DNA of 64,000 nucleotides from Streptomyces sp. ML-6. Its GTDB lineage: Bacteria; Actinomycetota; Actinomycetes; Streptomycetales; Streptomycetaceae. The stretch is from NCBI RefSeq assembly GCF_030116705.1, contig NZ_JAOTIK010000003.1, forward strand, positions 62,001 through 126,000. The letters run 5' to 3'. Under the pieces are notes generated by a model, which had not been told where the DNA came from, ran no database searches, and saw nothing but the letters and a program-made list of their open reading frames with translations. Positions within the stretch are counted from its first letter, which is position 1; every line of letters starts with the position of its first letter. Below are positions 24,322-32,096 of this stretch, in pieces. A program made the translations under genes and the position numbers.

Positions 24322-24594
24322 TCAGTCGAGGCGGTCGTACGCGCCCGGCTCCCAGTCGACGAACAACGTCAGCGCCTTCTCGGTCTCGGTGCGCTCCGGT
24401 TCGGTGGCGGTGGCCGGCCACCAATTCTCGACCCGGTGAGCGTCCACGAGAACACCCCCGCGGTACCCGTCGAAGTCGCCGGGATCTTCCGCGACACCGA
24501 TGTGGATGGGCGCGTCGTCGGGAAGGTCCTTCAAGGCGTCGCGGAGTTGCGCGGCGTTCCAGATCTGCGGGGCGTGCTCGAAGATTTCAGTCAT
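24322..24594 (-). CDS. DUF6225-type small protein, 90 aa
   Basis: MTEIFEHAPQIWNAAQLRDA, then LPDDAPIHIGVAEDPGDFDG, a central hydrophobic strand and ALTLFVDWEPGAYD. I associate this pattern with DUF6225, a Streptomyces family of unknown role. GGGAG before ATG 24594. Followed within 50 bp upstream by repeat A (24,645). Confidence 0.68.
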   Translation of the reverse strand: MTEIFEHAPQIWNAAQLRDALKDLPDDAPIHIGVAEDPGDFDGYRGGVLVDAHRVENWWPATATEPERTETEKALTLFVDWEPGAYDRLD

Positions 24595-24644
24595 GGGCGC
24601 AGACTCCCGGAGCGGGATCTCCTGGCAGGGGAGGCTCAGCTGTA

Positions 24645-24745
24645 CCCCCGGCCAGAGCACTGGTTCGGGGGCACAGGGGGCCGGGGTGAAAAGCCGATCA
24701 CCGGTGGGTGGTGAATCAGACCCGGCCGGTAGACACCGTACGTCA
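24645..24745. repeat. Spacer repeat A, copy 1
   Basis: About 100 bp that recurs at 26,210-26,308 with roughly four-fifths identity by eye. Its left part folds into an imperfect hairpin (CCCCCG...CCAG-AGCA-CTGG...CGGGGG), and it contains AAAAGCCGATCACC. It may be a terminator or a cassette boundary. Confidence 0.7.
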
Positions 24746-25057
24746 GCCCGCGGCAGGCAGGTCCCACAGGCAGGAGAGCCGGCGGCGGGGCGGGGGCAGC
24801 CGGAACGGCGGCCGCGGTTCCGCAGACGGCGCCGCTGGGCAGGACCGCGTGAGGAGGGGAGGGCTCGAGGTGTCAGGGGCGGCGGGCGAGGACGTCGTCA
24901 CTGCGGGTGTCTCGATCCAGGCGGCGGAACAGCAGCTCTGCGCGGATGAGCGCGGCGAGGCTGGCGGAGGAGCCGACGGCGGGGCGGTGCAGACATCGGC
25001 CAGCGCTCTGCGGCCTGCCTCCCCGGACTCAAAATCGAACACGCATATCATTCAGGC
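24746..25057. other. Gap, promoter region of the 120-aa gene
   Basis: GC-rich, with a minus-strand frame of about 100 residues that I do not trust. The last 25 bases before ATG 25058 are AT-rich and may hold the promoter. Confidence 0.35.
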
Positions 25058-25420
25058 ATGGCTGAAACCCCCTTCCCCGATGATCTCCGCGCTGCTCAGG
25101 TCCGTCTGCACGAGGCCACCGCGGAGCTCGCCGCGCTCGGGCGTACCCTGCCCTGGTCCGTGGAGCCGCACACCGGCTGGCCGGGGAAGGAGCACTCGCA
25201 CACCGGTGAGGTCACGGGCGGCCGGCCGCCGTCGCCGGGCTGGACGGACGAGCAGAAAGCCGCCGTCGACGGGCTGCGCCAGGAATGCCTGGCACTGTCG
25301 GAGACCGTCAGCACCCACCCGTACTGGGGATCGTTCACCGGCGGGGACCTGGTGGACCGGCGGATGAAACTGAAGGCGACCACGCGGTCGGAAGTCGCTC
25401 TCCCGGTTGACGTGGCCTGA
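25058..25420 (+). CDS. Conserved Streptomyces hypothetical protein, 120 aa
   Basis: MAETPFPDDLRAAQVRLHEA helix, then ELAALGRTLPWSVEPHTGWP, WTDEQKAAVDGLRQE and THPYWGSFTGGDLVDRRM. I have a general memory of this pattern in Streptomyces genomes but know no function. Two helices could form a coiled coil. Soluble, no cysteines of note. Confidence 0.7.
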   Translation: MAETPFPDDLRAAQVRLHEATAELAALGRTLPWSVEPHTGWPGKEHSHTGEVTGGRPPSPGWTDEQKAAVDGLRQECLALSETVSTHPYWGSFTGGDLVDRRMKLKATTRSEVALPVDVA

Positions 25421-25514
25421 CCCGACGCTGCCCGTTCTCAGGACGACCGACGACTGCTCCGTGGCGCCCGCTGACGGCGAGGCTGGCTCTGCCCCCGGGG
25501 CGGCGGTTGCCCTG

Positions 25515-25772
25515 TCAGCTCTCCGCCCGCGTTCCTGCACCGTGGCCGTAGGTGCGAGAGCCGGGATCCGGTGCCGCAGGGCGGTGGCCGAGCACGCCGC
25601 GGGCGCGCATGTCGGCGAGCGAGTCGAGGTCGGGGCGGTACAGGGCGCCCCCGTTCAGATCCGCGTCGGCCGCCTGGACCCGTGGAGGAACGGGGCCGGG
25701 GACAGTGCTGTCCGTCGCGGCGGGGGAGCGGTGTTCGGCGGGGCCGGGGCCCAGCCGGCGGCGGGTCGTCAT
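25515..25772 (-). CDS. Hypothetical 85-aa protein
   Basis: ATG 25772 with GGGAG just upstream. Basic N-terminus, then LNGGALYRPDLDSLADMRAR, which looks like true protein. Opposite in direction to its neighbours. No family recognised. Confidence 0.5.
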   Translation of the reverse strand: MTTRRRLGPGPAEHRSPAATDSTVPGPVPPRVQAADADLNGGALYRPDLDSLADMRARGVLGHRPAAPDPGSRTYGHGAGTRAES

Positions 25773-25826
25773 GCTCCCCGATCGTACGGACCACCGCCGA
25801 GGAGACCGTCGCCACGTCCTGCAACC

Positions 25827-25885
25827 ACCGCATATACCTGCCCCCAGGGACCGGCGGACCGGAATCCGGAAGACCGGCCACGGCC
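25827..25885. repeat. Spacer repeat B, copy 1
   Basis: About 58 bp that recurs at 26,886-26,943 with only a few changes (core CCGGCGGACCGGAATCCGG). It stands just before the 92-aa gene. Confidence 0.75.
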
Positions 25886-25911
25886 GCAACCCTCACTCCT
25901 ACCGTGAGGGC

Positions 25912-26190
25912 ATGACACGTGATCACCTCACCGCGCCTGCCGCGGCGCTGACCGCGCGGGCCGAGTACCACTCCGACTGGCACGTCTATGTCGACGACCC
26001 CGTCGACGGCCCGCTCGGCTACTGCACCGGCACCGGACCCGACGAGGATTTCGACCCTGCCGCAGCCACCCAAGCCCTGGAACGGGACGGGTGGCGGGTC
26101 ACCGGCCCCTGGACGGCGACCCCACCGACAGATGAGGCGCCGTTCATCGCGACGGTTGAACGGGCCGGGGACCGGAGCGGGGTCTCCTGA
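25912..26190 (+). CDS. Hypothetical 92-aa protein
   Basis: MTRDHLTAPAAALTARAEYH start, an acidic middle (DDPVDGPLGYCTGTGPDEDF) and DGWRVTGPWTATPP. GTGAGGG precedes ATG 25912. Sits between repeat B copy 1 and repeat A copy 2. No family recognised. Confidence 0.6.
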   Translation: MTRDHLTAPAAALTARAEYHSDWHVYVDDPVDGPLGYCTGTGPDEDFDPAAATQALERDGWRVTGPWTATPPTDEAPFIATVERAGDRSGVS

Positions 26191-26209
26191 CAGCGGAGAC
26201 ACGGCTGCG

Positions 26210-26308
26210 CCCCCGACCAGAGCGCACTGGTTCGGGGGCGCAGAGGGCTGGGGTGAAAAGCCGATCACCAGCGGTGGGTCAGGCCCAGCCGGCGGACATC
26301 GTACCGTC
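26210..26308. repeat. Spacer repeat A, copy 2
   Basis: Second copy of the repeat at 24,645-24,745, same orientation, directly after the 92-aa gene. Confidence 0.7.
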
Positions 26309-26362
26309 GGCGCTCCACCCTCAGCCTGCCCGGCGCATTTCACCGGAGGGGCCCACCAGACC

Positions 26363-26875
26363 ATGGCCGGCCCCGCATCACCGGCACGCGTGCGGGACAT
26401 ACTTGACCCAGACACTCAACTGGCAAGGGAGAATGGCGCGTTGTCGTGGAAAGACGCGGTCCAGCCCGTCCTGCGGATGCTGCTCCAGCCGGAGACCTGG
26501 ACCGACCCGCACCTGGAGACGCTGCGCCTGGGCGCGGAGCACGAGGACATCGAGGCCGAGGACATCGTGGTGACCCTGGCCGTGGGCGGCGGCCTGGTGA
26601 CCGGCACCCTGGTCTCCACCAACACCTGGGAACACCTGCACCTGCGCCAGCTCGGTGACCACGACGACACCCTGCGCCGGGTCGCACGCCACGCGATCGG
26701 GCACTTGGACGAGGCCGCGGAGAAAGGCCGGCGCCGCCGCGAGGTCGACCCCCGCTTCCTTCACCTGCAGGACGTGACCCACCGCTCCGGCCGGGCCACC
26801 CACACCCTGCCGACCTGGCGCGGCCCGATCTCGGCAGTCAGCGGCTGGACCCTCGGCGAACCCGAAAAGAACTGA
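26363..26875 (+). CDS. Hypothetical 170-aa protein, weak likeness to gas-vesicle accessory GvpU
   Basis: Central strand pair EDIVVTLAVGGGLVTGTLVS and the C-terminal FLHLQDVTHRSG followed by WRGPISAVSGWTLGEPE resemble the pattern I know from GvpU-like accessory proteins. The middle is helical and charged. No other gas-vesicle gene is near, so this may just be a shared beta-fold. ATG 26363 chosen; a TTG at 26442 is the alternative. Confidence 0.5.
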   Translation: MAGPASPARVRDILDPDTQLARENGALSWKDAVQPVLRMLLQPETWTDPHLETLRLGAEHEDIEAEDIVVTLAVGGGLVTGTLVSTNTWEHLHLRQLGDHDDTLRRVARHAIGHLDEAAEKGRRRREVDPRFLHLQDVTHRSGRATHTLPTWRGPISAVSGWTLGEPEKN

Positions 26876-26885
26876 CCCACGACCG

Positions 26886-26943
26886 CCGCGCATACCTGCC
26901 CCCAGGAACCGGCGGACCGGAATCCGGAAGACCAGCCACGGCC
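26886..26943. repeat. Spacer repeat B, copy 2
   Basis: Second copy of the repeat at 25,827-25,885, same orientation, directly after the 170-aa gene. Confidence 0.75.
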
Positions 26944-27002
26944 CCGATGAGTTCTCGCCTGTCACGCGCAGGAATGAGGGGAGAGGCGGGACAGCCGTCT
27001 TA

Positions 27003-27330
27003 TCAGGCGTTGGCCTGCGACTTCGGGGTTCGGAAGCGGGTTGTGAACAAGCCGCCCTGCGGTGGCGTGGTGCGGGAGGCAGCGGCGGCGAACTGCGCGA
27101 GGGTCTCCTTCGATGCCTGTTCCAGGGCCCGGCGCAGCGGCATGGAGGTTTTGGAGCAGAGGCTCGGCCGCTGCTGGAGGACGGCGGCTGTCGGCAATGG
27201 AATCGTGGTTGATGAGTGCGACCGCAGCGTCTTGACCTGCTGTTTCTTCAGTGCTTTCGGCTGTTTTGCTGGCTCTTTCTGTTGCTTTCGTGGGCTGCTC
27301 CTGGCATGCTTGATTCTCGCAAGGTCCCAT
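27003..27330 (-). pseudogene. Possible frameshifted small gene
   Basis: Two overlapping minus-strand frames each read like protein over part of the stretch: one from 27,330 (MGPCENQACQEQ, then Glu/Thr-rich), the other from about 27,197 to 27,003 (PLRRALEQASKETLAQFAAA, ending SQANA). A single frameshift would join them. I cannot say which frame is true. Confidence 0.3.
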
Positions 27331-27371
27331 GCGTCCGATTGAGGATGCCCAGGGGATCTTGCTCTCGTGGG

Positions 27372-27394
27372 CCCCCGGTTTTCGCCGGGGGTTT
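27372..27394 (+). terminator. Rho-independent-like terminator
   Basis: CCCCCGG-TTTTCG-CCGGGGG followed by TTT. It lies just past the 3' end of the DUF3800 gene and would also stop transcription coming from the left. Confidence 0.55.
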
Positions 27395-27401
27395 CTGCGT
27401 T

Positions 27402-28169
27402 CTAGAGCTTGGTGTCGTTGTCGGCCCAGACGATGCCGTCAGTTCCGTGACCGGGAAGCCAGTGGCCGGCCAGGCGCTTGTATGCCTTCGACATGAGGCC
27501 GACCGGAGTCATCTTCGGCCAGATCTCGGGCTGCTTCAGCGCCAGATGATGGAAGGCGGCGTATCCGACCAGGTCAGCGGCCTGAATGAACTGGCTGTAC
27601 TTGCTGTCCTGCATGACGGGATCTTCCAGTACCCGGCGGGAGGCCAGCGGGAGCCCGCGGTGGGCGTCGCGGTAGGGCTTGGCGTTGCGGATGGCCTGTT
27701 CCCATGCGGCCCGGGCGTTCTCGGGGGTCAGCGCGTCGGTGTCGAGGGGCCCGGACAGGCCATCGAACATGATCATGACGCGGGTGTCCTGGTCGAGGGC
27801 CCATGCTTCCAGGTGGTTCACGAAGGACTGGTACACCTCTGCCACCTGTGTGGTGCGGCCGGCCACGGTGAGAACCCGAAGGCTTTCGCAGCGGGCGAGC
27901 TGCTTGAGCATGAGGTCGTGAGCAGCCATGCGCGCGGAACGGCTGAAGCGCCTGTTCTGTTCCTCGGTCGCACAGGGGCGGCCGCGCCCTTTCACCAGCT
28001 GGTTGGCGTGCAGCTCCGTGTTCTTGGGGACGCCCCACTCTTCTTCCAGCTTGCGCCGTCCTTCGAGCCAGTGGTGGAGCAGGTCGTTCCACCCTTCTTC
28101 TGGGACGAGAAGGCCAGTCAGGGTGCGGCCTTGGTCGGCCCCGGAGTCGTCGGCGTAGCAGAAGTACAC
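27402..28169 (-). CDS. DUF3800 protein (RNase H-like fold), 255 aa
   Basis: Starts YFCYADDSGAD (first acidic motif), then LVPEEGW, NTELHANQLVKGRG, VMIMFDG (second acidic site), and DSKYSQFIQAADLVGYAAFH near residue 190. This is the DUF3800 pattern, an RNase H-like group often next to mobile or defence genes. GTG 28169 gives a start right at the conserved motif. It lies directly downstream of the STAND NTPase gene in the same direction, so the two may form one system. Confidence 0.78.
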   Translation of the reverse strand: MYFCYADDSGADQGRTLTGLLVPEEGWNDLLHHWLEGRRKLEEEWGVPKNTELHANQLVKGRGRPCATEEQNRRFSRSARMAAHDLMLKQLARCESLRVLTVAGRTTQVAEVYQSFVNHLEAWALDQDTRVMIMFDGLSGPLDTDALTPENARAAWEQAIRNAKPYRDAHRGLPLASRRVLEDPVMQDSKYSQFIQAADLVGYAAFHHLALKQPEIWPKMTPVGLMSKAYKRLAGHWLPGHGTDGIVWADNDTKL

Positions 28170-28364
28170 GAGCGGAATATATGGCCAGCGGATCGGCTGG
28201 GGGAAACCGCCTTTGCCTGCCCGGGCAGGACGGCCGCCATCGCGCCTGGTCCGTGGCTGTTCCCTTCTGGCGTCAGCGGTTCAGCGGGGCCGGGGCCTGC
28301 TGTGGGGTGTCCGGGATGGGCCCGGTTCTGCGGCGGGGTGCCCGGAGAACCGCCCGGCGTGCTG

Positions 28365-31034
28365 TCATCGGCCGGCCTGTTGCCCGCGGCGGGAGATGAC
28401 CAGGGCCCGCCACCGTTCCCGAGTGCGTGCCTGCCCGTCCAGCCACCGGGCTCCGGAGTCCTGGTCGAGGGGCACGTCGGCCATGAACTGGGCGATGTCG
28501 GCGTAGTACGTGTAGTGGTCGCGGGTGAGGTCGCGCAGCCGGGAGATCGCGGCGCCGGCCCGGGTGCGGTCGTTTCGGACGGCGTGGTGGAAGCACTCGG
28601 CGAGGTGGGCCATGGCCTGGGCGGAGACGATGCCGGCCGCGGCGGCTTCCGCCTGCAGGGCGCGGGCGCGGTCCTCCACGTCCGGGGTGGTTCCCGCGTC
28701 GCGTACGAGGGCGGCGATCTGGGTGGTCAGGGTGGTGGCGCGCAGGTCGAGTCCGTCCAGCAGCTGCTGGGCGGACTCGAGTTCGTCGTCGGCCCGGCGG
28801 GGGTCGGTGAAGGCGAGGACGAAGGCCCGCTGGGCCTGGGAGGTGGCCCGTTCACCGGCGACGCCGTGCTGTTCGGCGTCGTGGCGGGCTGCTCCGTAGG
28901 CGGTGGCAGCTTGGTTCATGTCGCCCTGGACCCACCACACGTCGCCCATGACGCGGTGGTGACGGCCGGGCCAGCCGAGGGTTCGGGCAGTGGCCAGGGC
29001 GGTGGGGAAGTCTCCGTCGAGGCGGGCCAGGTGGGCCAGGCCCCGCCGGCCGGCCGGTGCGAGCCGGCCGCCGCCGTCGGCCACCAGCTGCATCCCCCGG
29101 CGGGAGGCACCGGTGCGCCCGAGGTCGCGCTGGGCCTTGGCCAGGTAGTAGATGCCCATCTCGTGCAGGTCCGCGGGCAGCAGCCCGGCCGCGGTGACCG
29201 CGGTGAGACGCTCGGCGGTGCGCTCGCGGTGCTCGTGCTGCCGGCGGGCGAGCGTGCTGAGCAGCTCCACCAGGGCATCGGCGGACGTCTCCAGACTGCC
29301 GGCCTGCTCGGGCCGGGCCGTGGGGGCGAGCGGTTCCCACACCGAGTCGCTGACGTAGGCCCAGGCGGCGTCGGCGAGCCAGTCGAGGTCGAGGCGGAAG
29401 TCGCGGGCGACGGCCAGGCCCTGGCGCAGACAGCCGGTCAGCAGCATGCGGTCCGGGCCGGTCGCGTTGTTCCACTGCTCGCCCAGGGCGGCGAAGGCGC
29501 GCTGGGCGGCCTGGCGCCAGTCGCGTGGTGACCACCGGTCGTCGGAGTGGTCATCAGCGGTGCGGATGGTGGAGCGGATCAGCCCGTGCAGGTGGAAGGG
29601 CCACAGGCCGAACGGGTTCTCCCGGACGAAGGGGCGCTCGACCAGCCGCATCGCCGGTGCCTCGTGGGTCATGCCCGCGGCCCGGGTCGCCAGGTTCAGG
29701 TCGAAGGAGTCCAGGAGAGCGACGGAGCGCAGGACGTGGCGCTCGTCGGGGGTGAGGTCGGTCAGGGTGCGGGCGATCAGGGCGGGGAAGTCGTGGTCGA
29801 AGTCGGCCGGCTGCGGGGTGCGGCCGGTGCGGCGGATCTCCAGGAACCGGGAGACCGCGAGATCGAGGTGGAGGGGCAGGCCGTGGGAGCGTTCGGCGAT
29901 CACCGCACGCACAGGTTCACCGATCAGGGGCCGGCCGTCGCGGGTCAGCCGCCGGGCGAGGTAGTCCTCGCAGTCCTCCGGGCTGAAGTCCCCGATCAGG
30001 ACCTGCCGCCCCCGCCCCGTACCGGCGGCCGCAGGCCGGGGGAGGGGGATGTCATGGGCGGCCAGGCCGGGCCATGCCGAAGGGCCGGTCCAGTCGAGCT
30101 GCCCCTGCAGCCCCTCCTGGGCCCACTGCAGCCGGGAACGTCCGGCGATGATGAAGAACACGTTCGGCATGAGCCACACCACACGCTGCAGGAGCCGCTC
30201 CAGATCACGGTGAGTGCGGTCACCGATGTCCTCGAAGGTGTCCAGCAGCACCACCGGCACGACCCGCTTGCCCGCCGGGAGCCGGGAAAGCTCCCAGGCC
30301 AGCAGGTGCGGGTAGTAGGACAGGGCATCCACACCGGGTTCGGCCTGCAGGAGGTCGGCCAGACGCGCACACCCCGCCAGAGCACGTACGGACTGCCGCC
30401 GCTCGCGCAATGCCCGTACCAGCGAGCCGGTCACCTCCCCGACGACCGACCCGACGGTGCCGGGCAGGAGCAGCGCCTGGGCGACGTCTGCGAGCGCGGA
30501 CTGCATCTGCTGCGGCAGCGCCTTCCCCGCCCGGGAGGCGAGGCCGCCGCGGCGCAGGTACTCCTCCAGGGGCTCGCCGGGATGCTGGTGTTCCCAGTAG
30601 CGGCGCAGGGCGAGGTCGAAGGCGGGCAGGGGGCGGCCGAGTTCGGCGAGGGCGAGCCGGATGGTGAGGACGACGCGTTCGAAGTCGGTGCCGGCCGCGC
30701 GGGCGAGGTCGATCCTGATGGGCAGGATCCGGGCCTGGGGCCAGGTGGGCTCGTCCCACTGGGAGGGGCGTTCCCCGGATCCGGCGAGAGCGGCTTCGAG
30801 TTTCCGGGAGAGCGTCGACTTCCCGATGCCGCCCACGCCGTGGAAGACCAGCACGTTACGCCGGGGCGCTTCGAGGTCCTCGACGTCGAAGCCGGGATCG
30901 GCGATGTGCTGAAGGTGCTCGGTGAGCGCCGCTGCCGCGATCTGCCACTGGCCCTGCCGGTTCGTGAACGCCTCCTCGACGCCCAGCTGCCGGTCGTTCG
31001 AACTGAACAGCGCCCGCAGATCCCGGCCCGCCAT
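28365..31034 (-). CDS. STAND-type NTPase with helical-repeat C-terminus, 889 aa
   Basis: Walker A (FHGVGGIGKST, residues 64-74), Walker B (VVPVVLLDTFED, about 270) and a sensor-like FFIIAGRSRLQW define a STAND/NB-ARC-like ATPase. From about residue 480 there is a winged-helix-like part, followed by a TPR-like helical array (LPADLHEMGIYYLAKAQRDL; NQAATAYGAARHDAEQHG). STAND proteins sense a ligand with their repeats, oligomerise and trigger an effector. No effector domain is fused at the N-terminus, so the neighbouring DUF3800 protein could act in trans. AAGGGGG precedes ATG 31034. Confidence 0.8.
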   Translation of the reverse strand: MAGRDLRALFSSNDRQLGVEEAFTNRQGQWQIAAAALTEHLQHIADPGFDVEDLEAPRRNVLVFHGVGGIGKSTLSRKLEAALAGSGERPSQWDEPTWPQARILPIRIDLARAAGTDFERVVLTIRLALAELGRPLPAFDLALRRYWEHQHPGEPLEEYLRRGGLASRAGKALPQQMQSALADVAQALLLPGTVGSVVGEVTGSLVRALRERRQSVRALAGCARLADLLQAEPGVDALSYYPHLLAWELSRLPAGKRVVPVVLLDTFEDIGDRTHRDLERLLQRVVWLMPNVFFIIAGRSRLQWAQEGLQGQLDWTGPSAWPGLAAHDIPLPRPAAAGTGRGRQVLIGDFSPEDCEDYLARRLTRDGRPLIGEPVRAVIAERSHGLPLHLDLAVSRFLEIRRTGRTPQPADFDHDFPALIARTLTDLTPDERHVLRSVALLDSFDLNLATRAAGMTHEAPAMRLVERPFVRENPFGLWPFHLHGLIRSTIRTADDHSDDRWSPRDWRQAAQRAFAALGEQWNNATGPDRMLLTGCLRQGLAVARDFRLDLDWLADAAWAYVSDSVWEPLAPTARPEQAGSLETSADALVELLSTLARRQHEHRERTAERLTAVTAAGLLPADLHEMGIYYLAKAQRDLGRTGASRRGMQLVADGGGRLAPAGRRGLAHLARLDGDFPTALATARTLGWPGRHHRVMGDVWWVQGDMNQAATAYGAARHDAEQHGVAGERATSQAQRAFVLAFTDPRRADDELESAQQLLDGLDLRATTLTTQIAALVRDAGTTPDVEDRARALQAEAAAAGIVSAQAMAHLAECFHHAVRNDRTRAGAAISRLRDLTRDHYTYYADIAQFMADVPLDQDSGARWLDGQARTRERWRALVISRRGQQAGR

Positions 31035-31765
31035 GCCAACCCCCTTGGTGATCACCTGGCACCAACCTATGCCCGCCACACGGGCCTTCAAGGACAGCAT
31101 CCCCTGACCAGTGGTGCGGACACAGCACCGTCTTCCCGCCCCGGCAGACGACGCGTCATCCAGGGCCTCTCAGAGCGGCCCTGAATGCGGGCCGACTGGA
31201 CCGGGTACTTCTCAGACCTGCACACGGGATACGTGGCCGGGTACGACATCGACGTCATCGGATTGATCCCATGGGCCTTGGCCAGGAGCGCGGGCAGAGG
31301 CTCATCATGCTGCCGCCCGGCACCGAGTTCATGGGTGCAGTGCACTTTGAAAAGGCCGCCACGACCCGCGAAGAGGTCGACGAAAAGGTCCTCACGCCCT
31401 GCGAAGGAATCGGCAGGGGCGCGATGCTTTGCATGTCATCTGGGGCGACATGCTGTTCGGCGGCCTGCCCTGCCAGCGAGTTTCGAGGTGGCGGGTCAGA
31501 GCCCTGAAAAGCTGCTCTGACCTGCTACTTCAGATGACAGAACACCAACCCGCCTGCTGCTGGTCGCACTTGTCGGATGAGAACACCGGACGGGGGGCGC
31601 TTCGTGTGTCGCCCCGCAGACGTAGAGTCGGGGATGCCAAAAGCCCTTCGGGAGGACGACGAAGGGAGATCCCACCGCGAGGTTGCTTTGGACGGCTGGC
31701 CCCGCCGGGATCTCCCTCTCGCCTGTCGTAGGGCTGCCTGTCTCGTGTGAGGAGAGTGGAACCCC
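31035..31765. other. Gap with a possible gene relic and a 10-bp inverted repeat
   Basis: At about 31,195-31,440 (plus strand), two frames look protein-like in turn (MRADWTGYFSDLHTGYVAGY, then PPGTEFMGAVHFEKAATTRE), as if a short gene had shifted frame. At 31,665-31,715 GGGAGATCCC and GGGATCTCCC form an inverted repeat. No intact gene. Confidence 0.4.
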
Positions 31766-31972
31766 TTGACGCACATTGACCGTACCCCAGAGCACCCTCA
31801 TTCCACCGTCCGGCTTGCCTGGGCCGTCACAGCCACCGGGCTGGTCTCGATCGTGGCTGTGGTGATTCTGACCCTGGCGCACAACACCGAGGCCGCAACA
31901 GCCGTGGCGACCATCGGGGGGTCGGTGACCGTGGTCGGAGGAGCCCAGGCAGGCCTGCGCTCCCGCCGGTAG
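31766..31972 (+). CDS. Small single-span membrane protein, 68 aa
   Basis: TTG start with GAGGAG upstream. One clear membrane helix (AWAVTATGLVSIVAVVILTL), then a Gly/Ala-rich C-terminal part and a basic end (LRSRR). Truncated or cut off by the IS1182-type element 20 bp downstream is possible. No family recognised. Confidence 0.55.
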   Translation: MTHIDRTPEHPHSTVRLAWAVTATGLVSIVAVVILTLAHNTEAATAVATIGGSVTVVGGAQAGLRSRR

Positions 31973-32047
31973 CCGTGGGGTGAACACGGTGAGCAGCAAA
32001 GCCCCGGACCGTTTCGGATGCTGTTGGTTTATTCGGGGCCTGGCGTG

Positions 32048-32090
32048 ACGTCGGCCTTCAAGACCCGGTTGTGGTCTTGAAGGCCGACGT
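32048..32090 (+). terminator. 18-bp perfect hairpin ahead of the IS1182 transposase
   Basis: ACGTCGGCCTTCAAGACC (32048-32065) pairs with 32073-32090. It lies between the element end and the transposase start and would fold in read-through transcripts and hide or block the transposase start. Such shields limit transposition driven by outside promoters. Confidence 0.6.
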
Positions 32091-32096
32091 TGTCGT

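Noticed and set aside
26947-27342. Plus-strand 131-aa Cys-rich frame
   Set aside because: Composition odd (CCFF, CCF runs), no ribosome site; the minus strand looks more protein-like.
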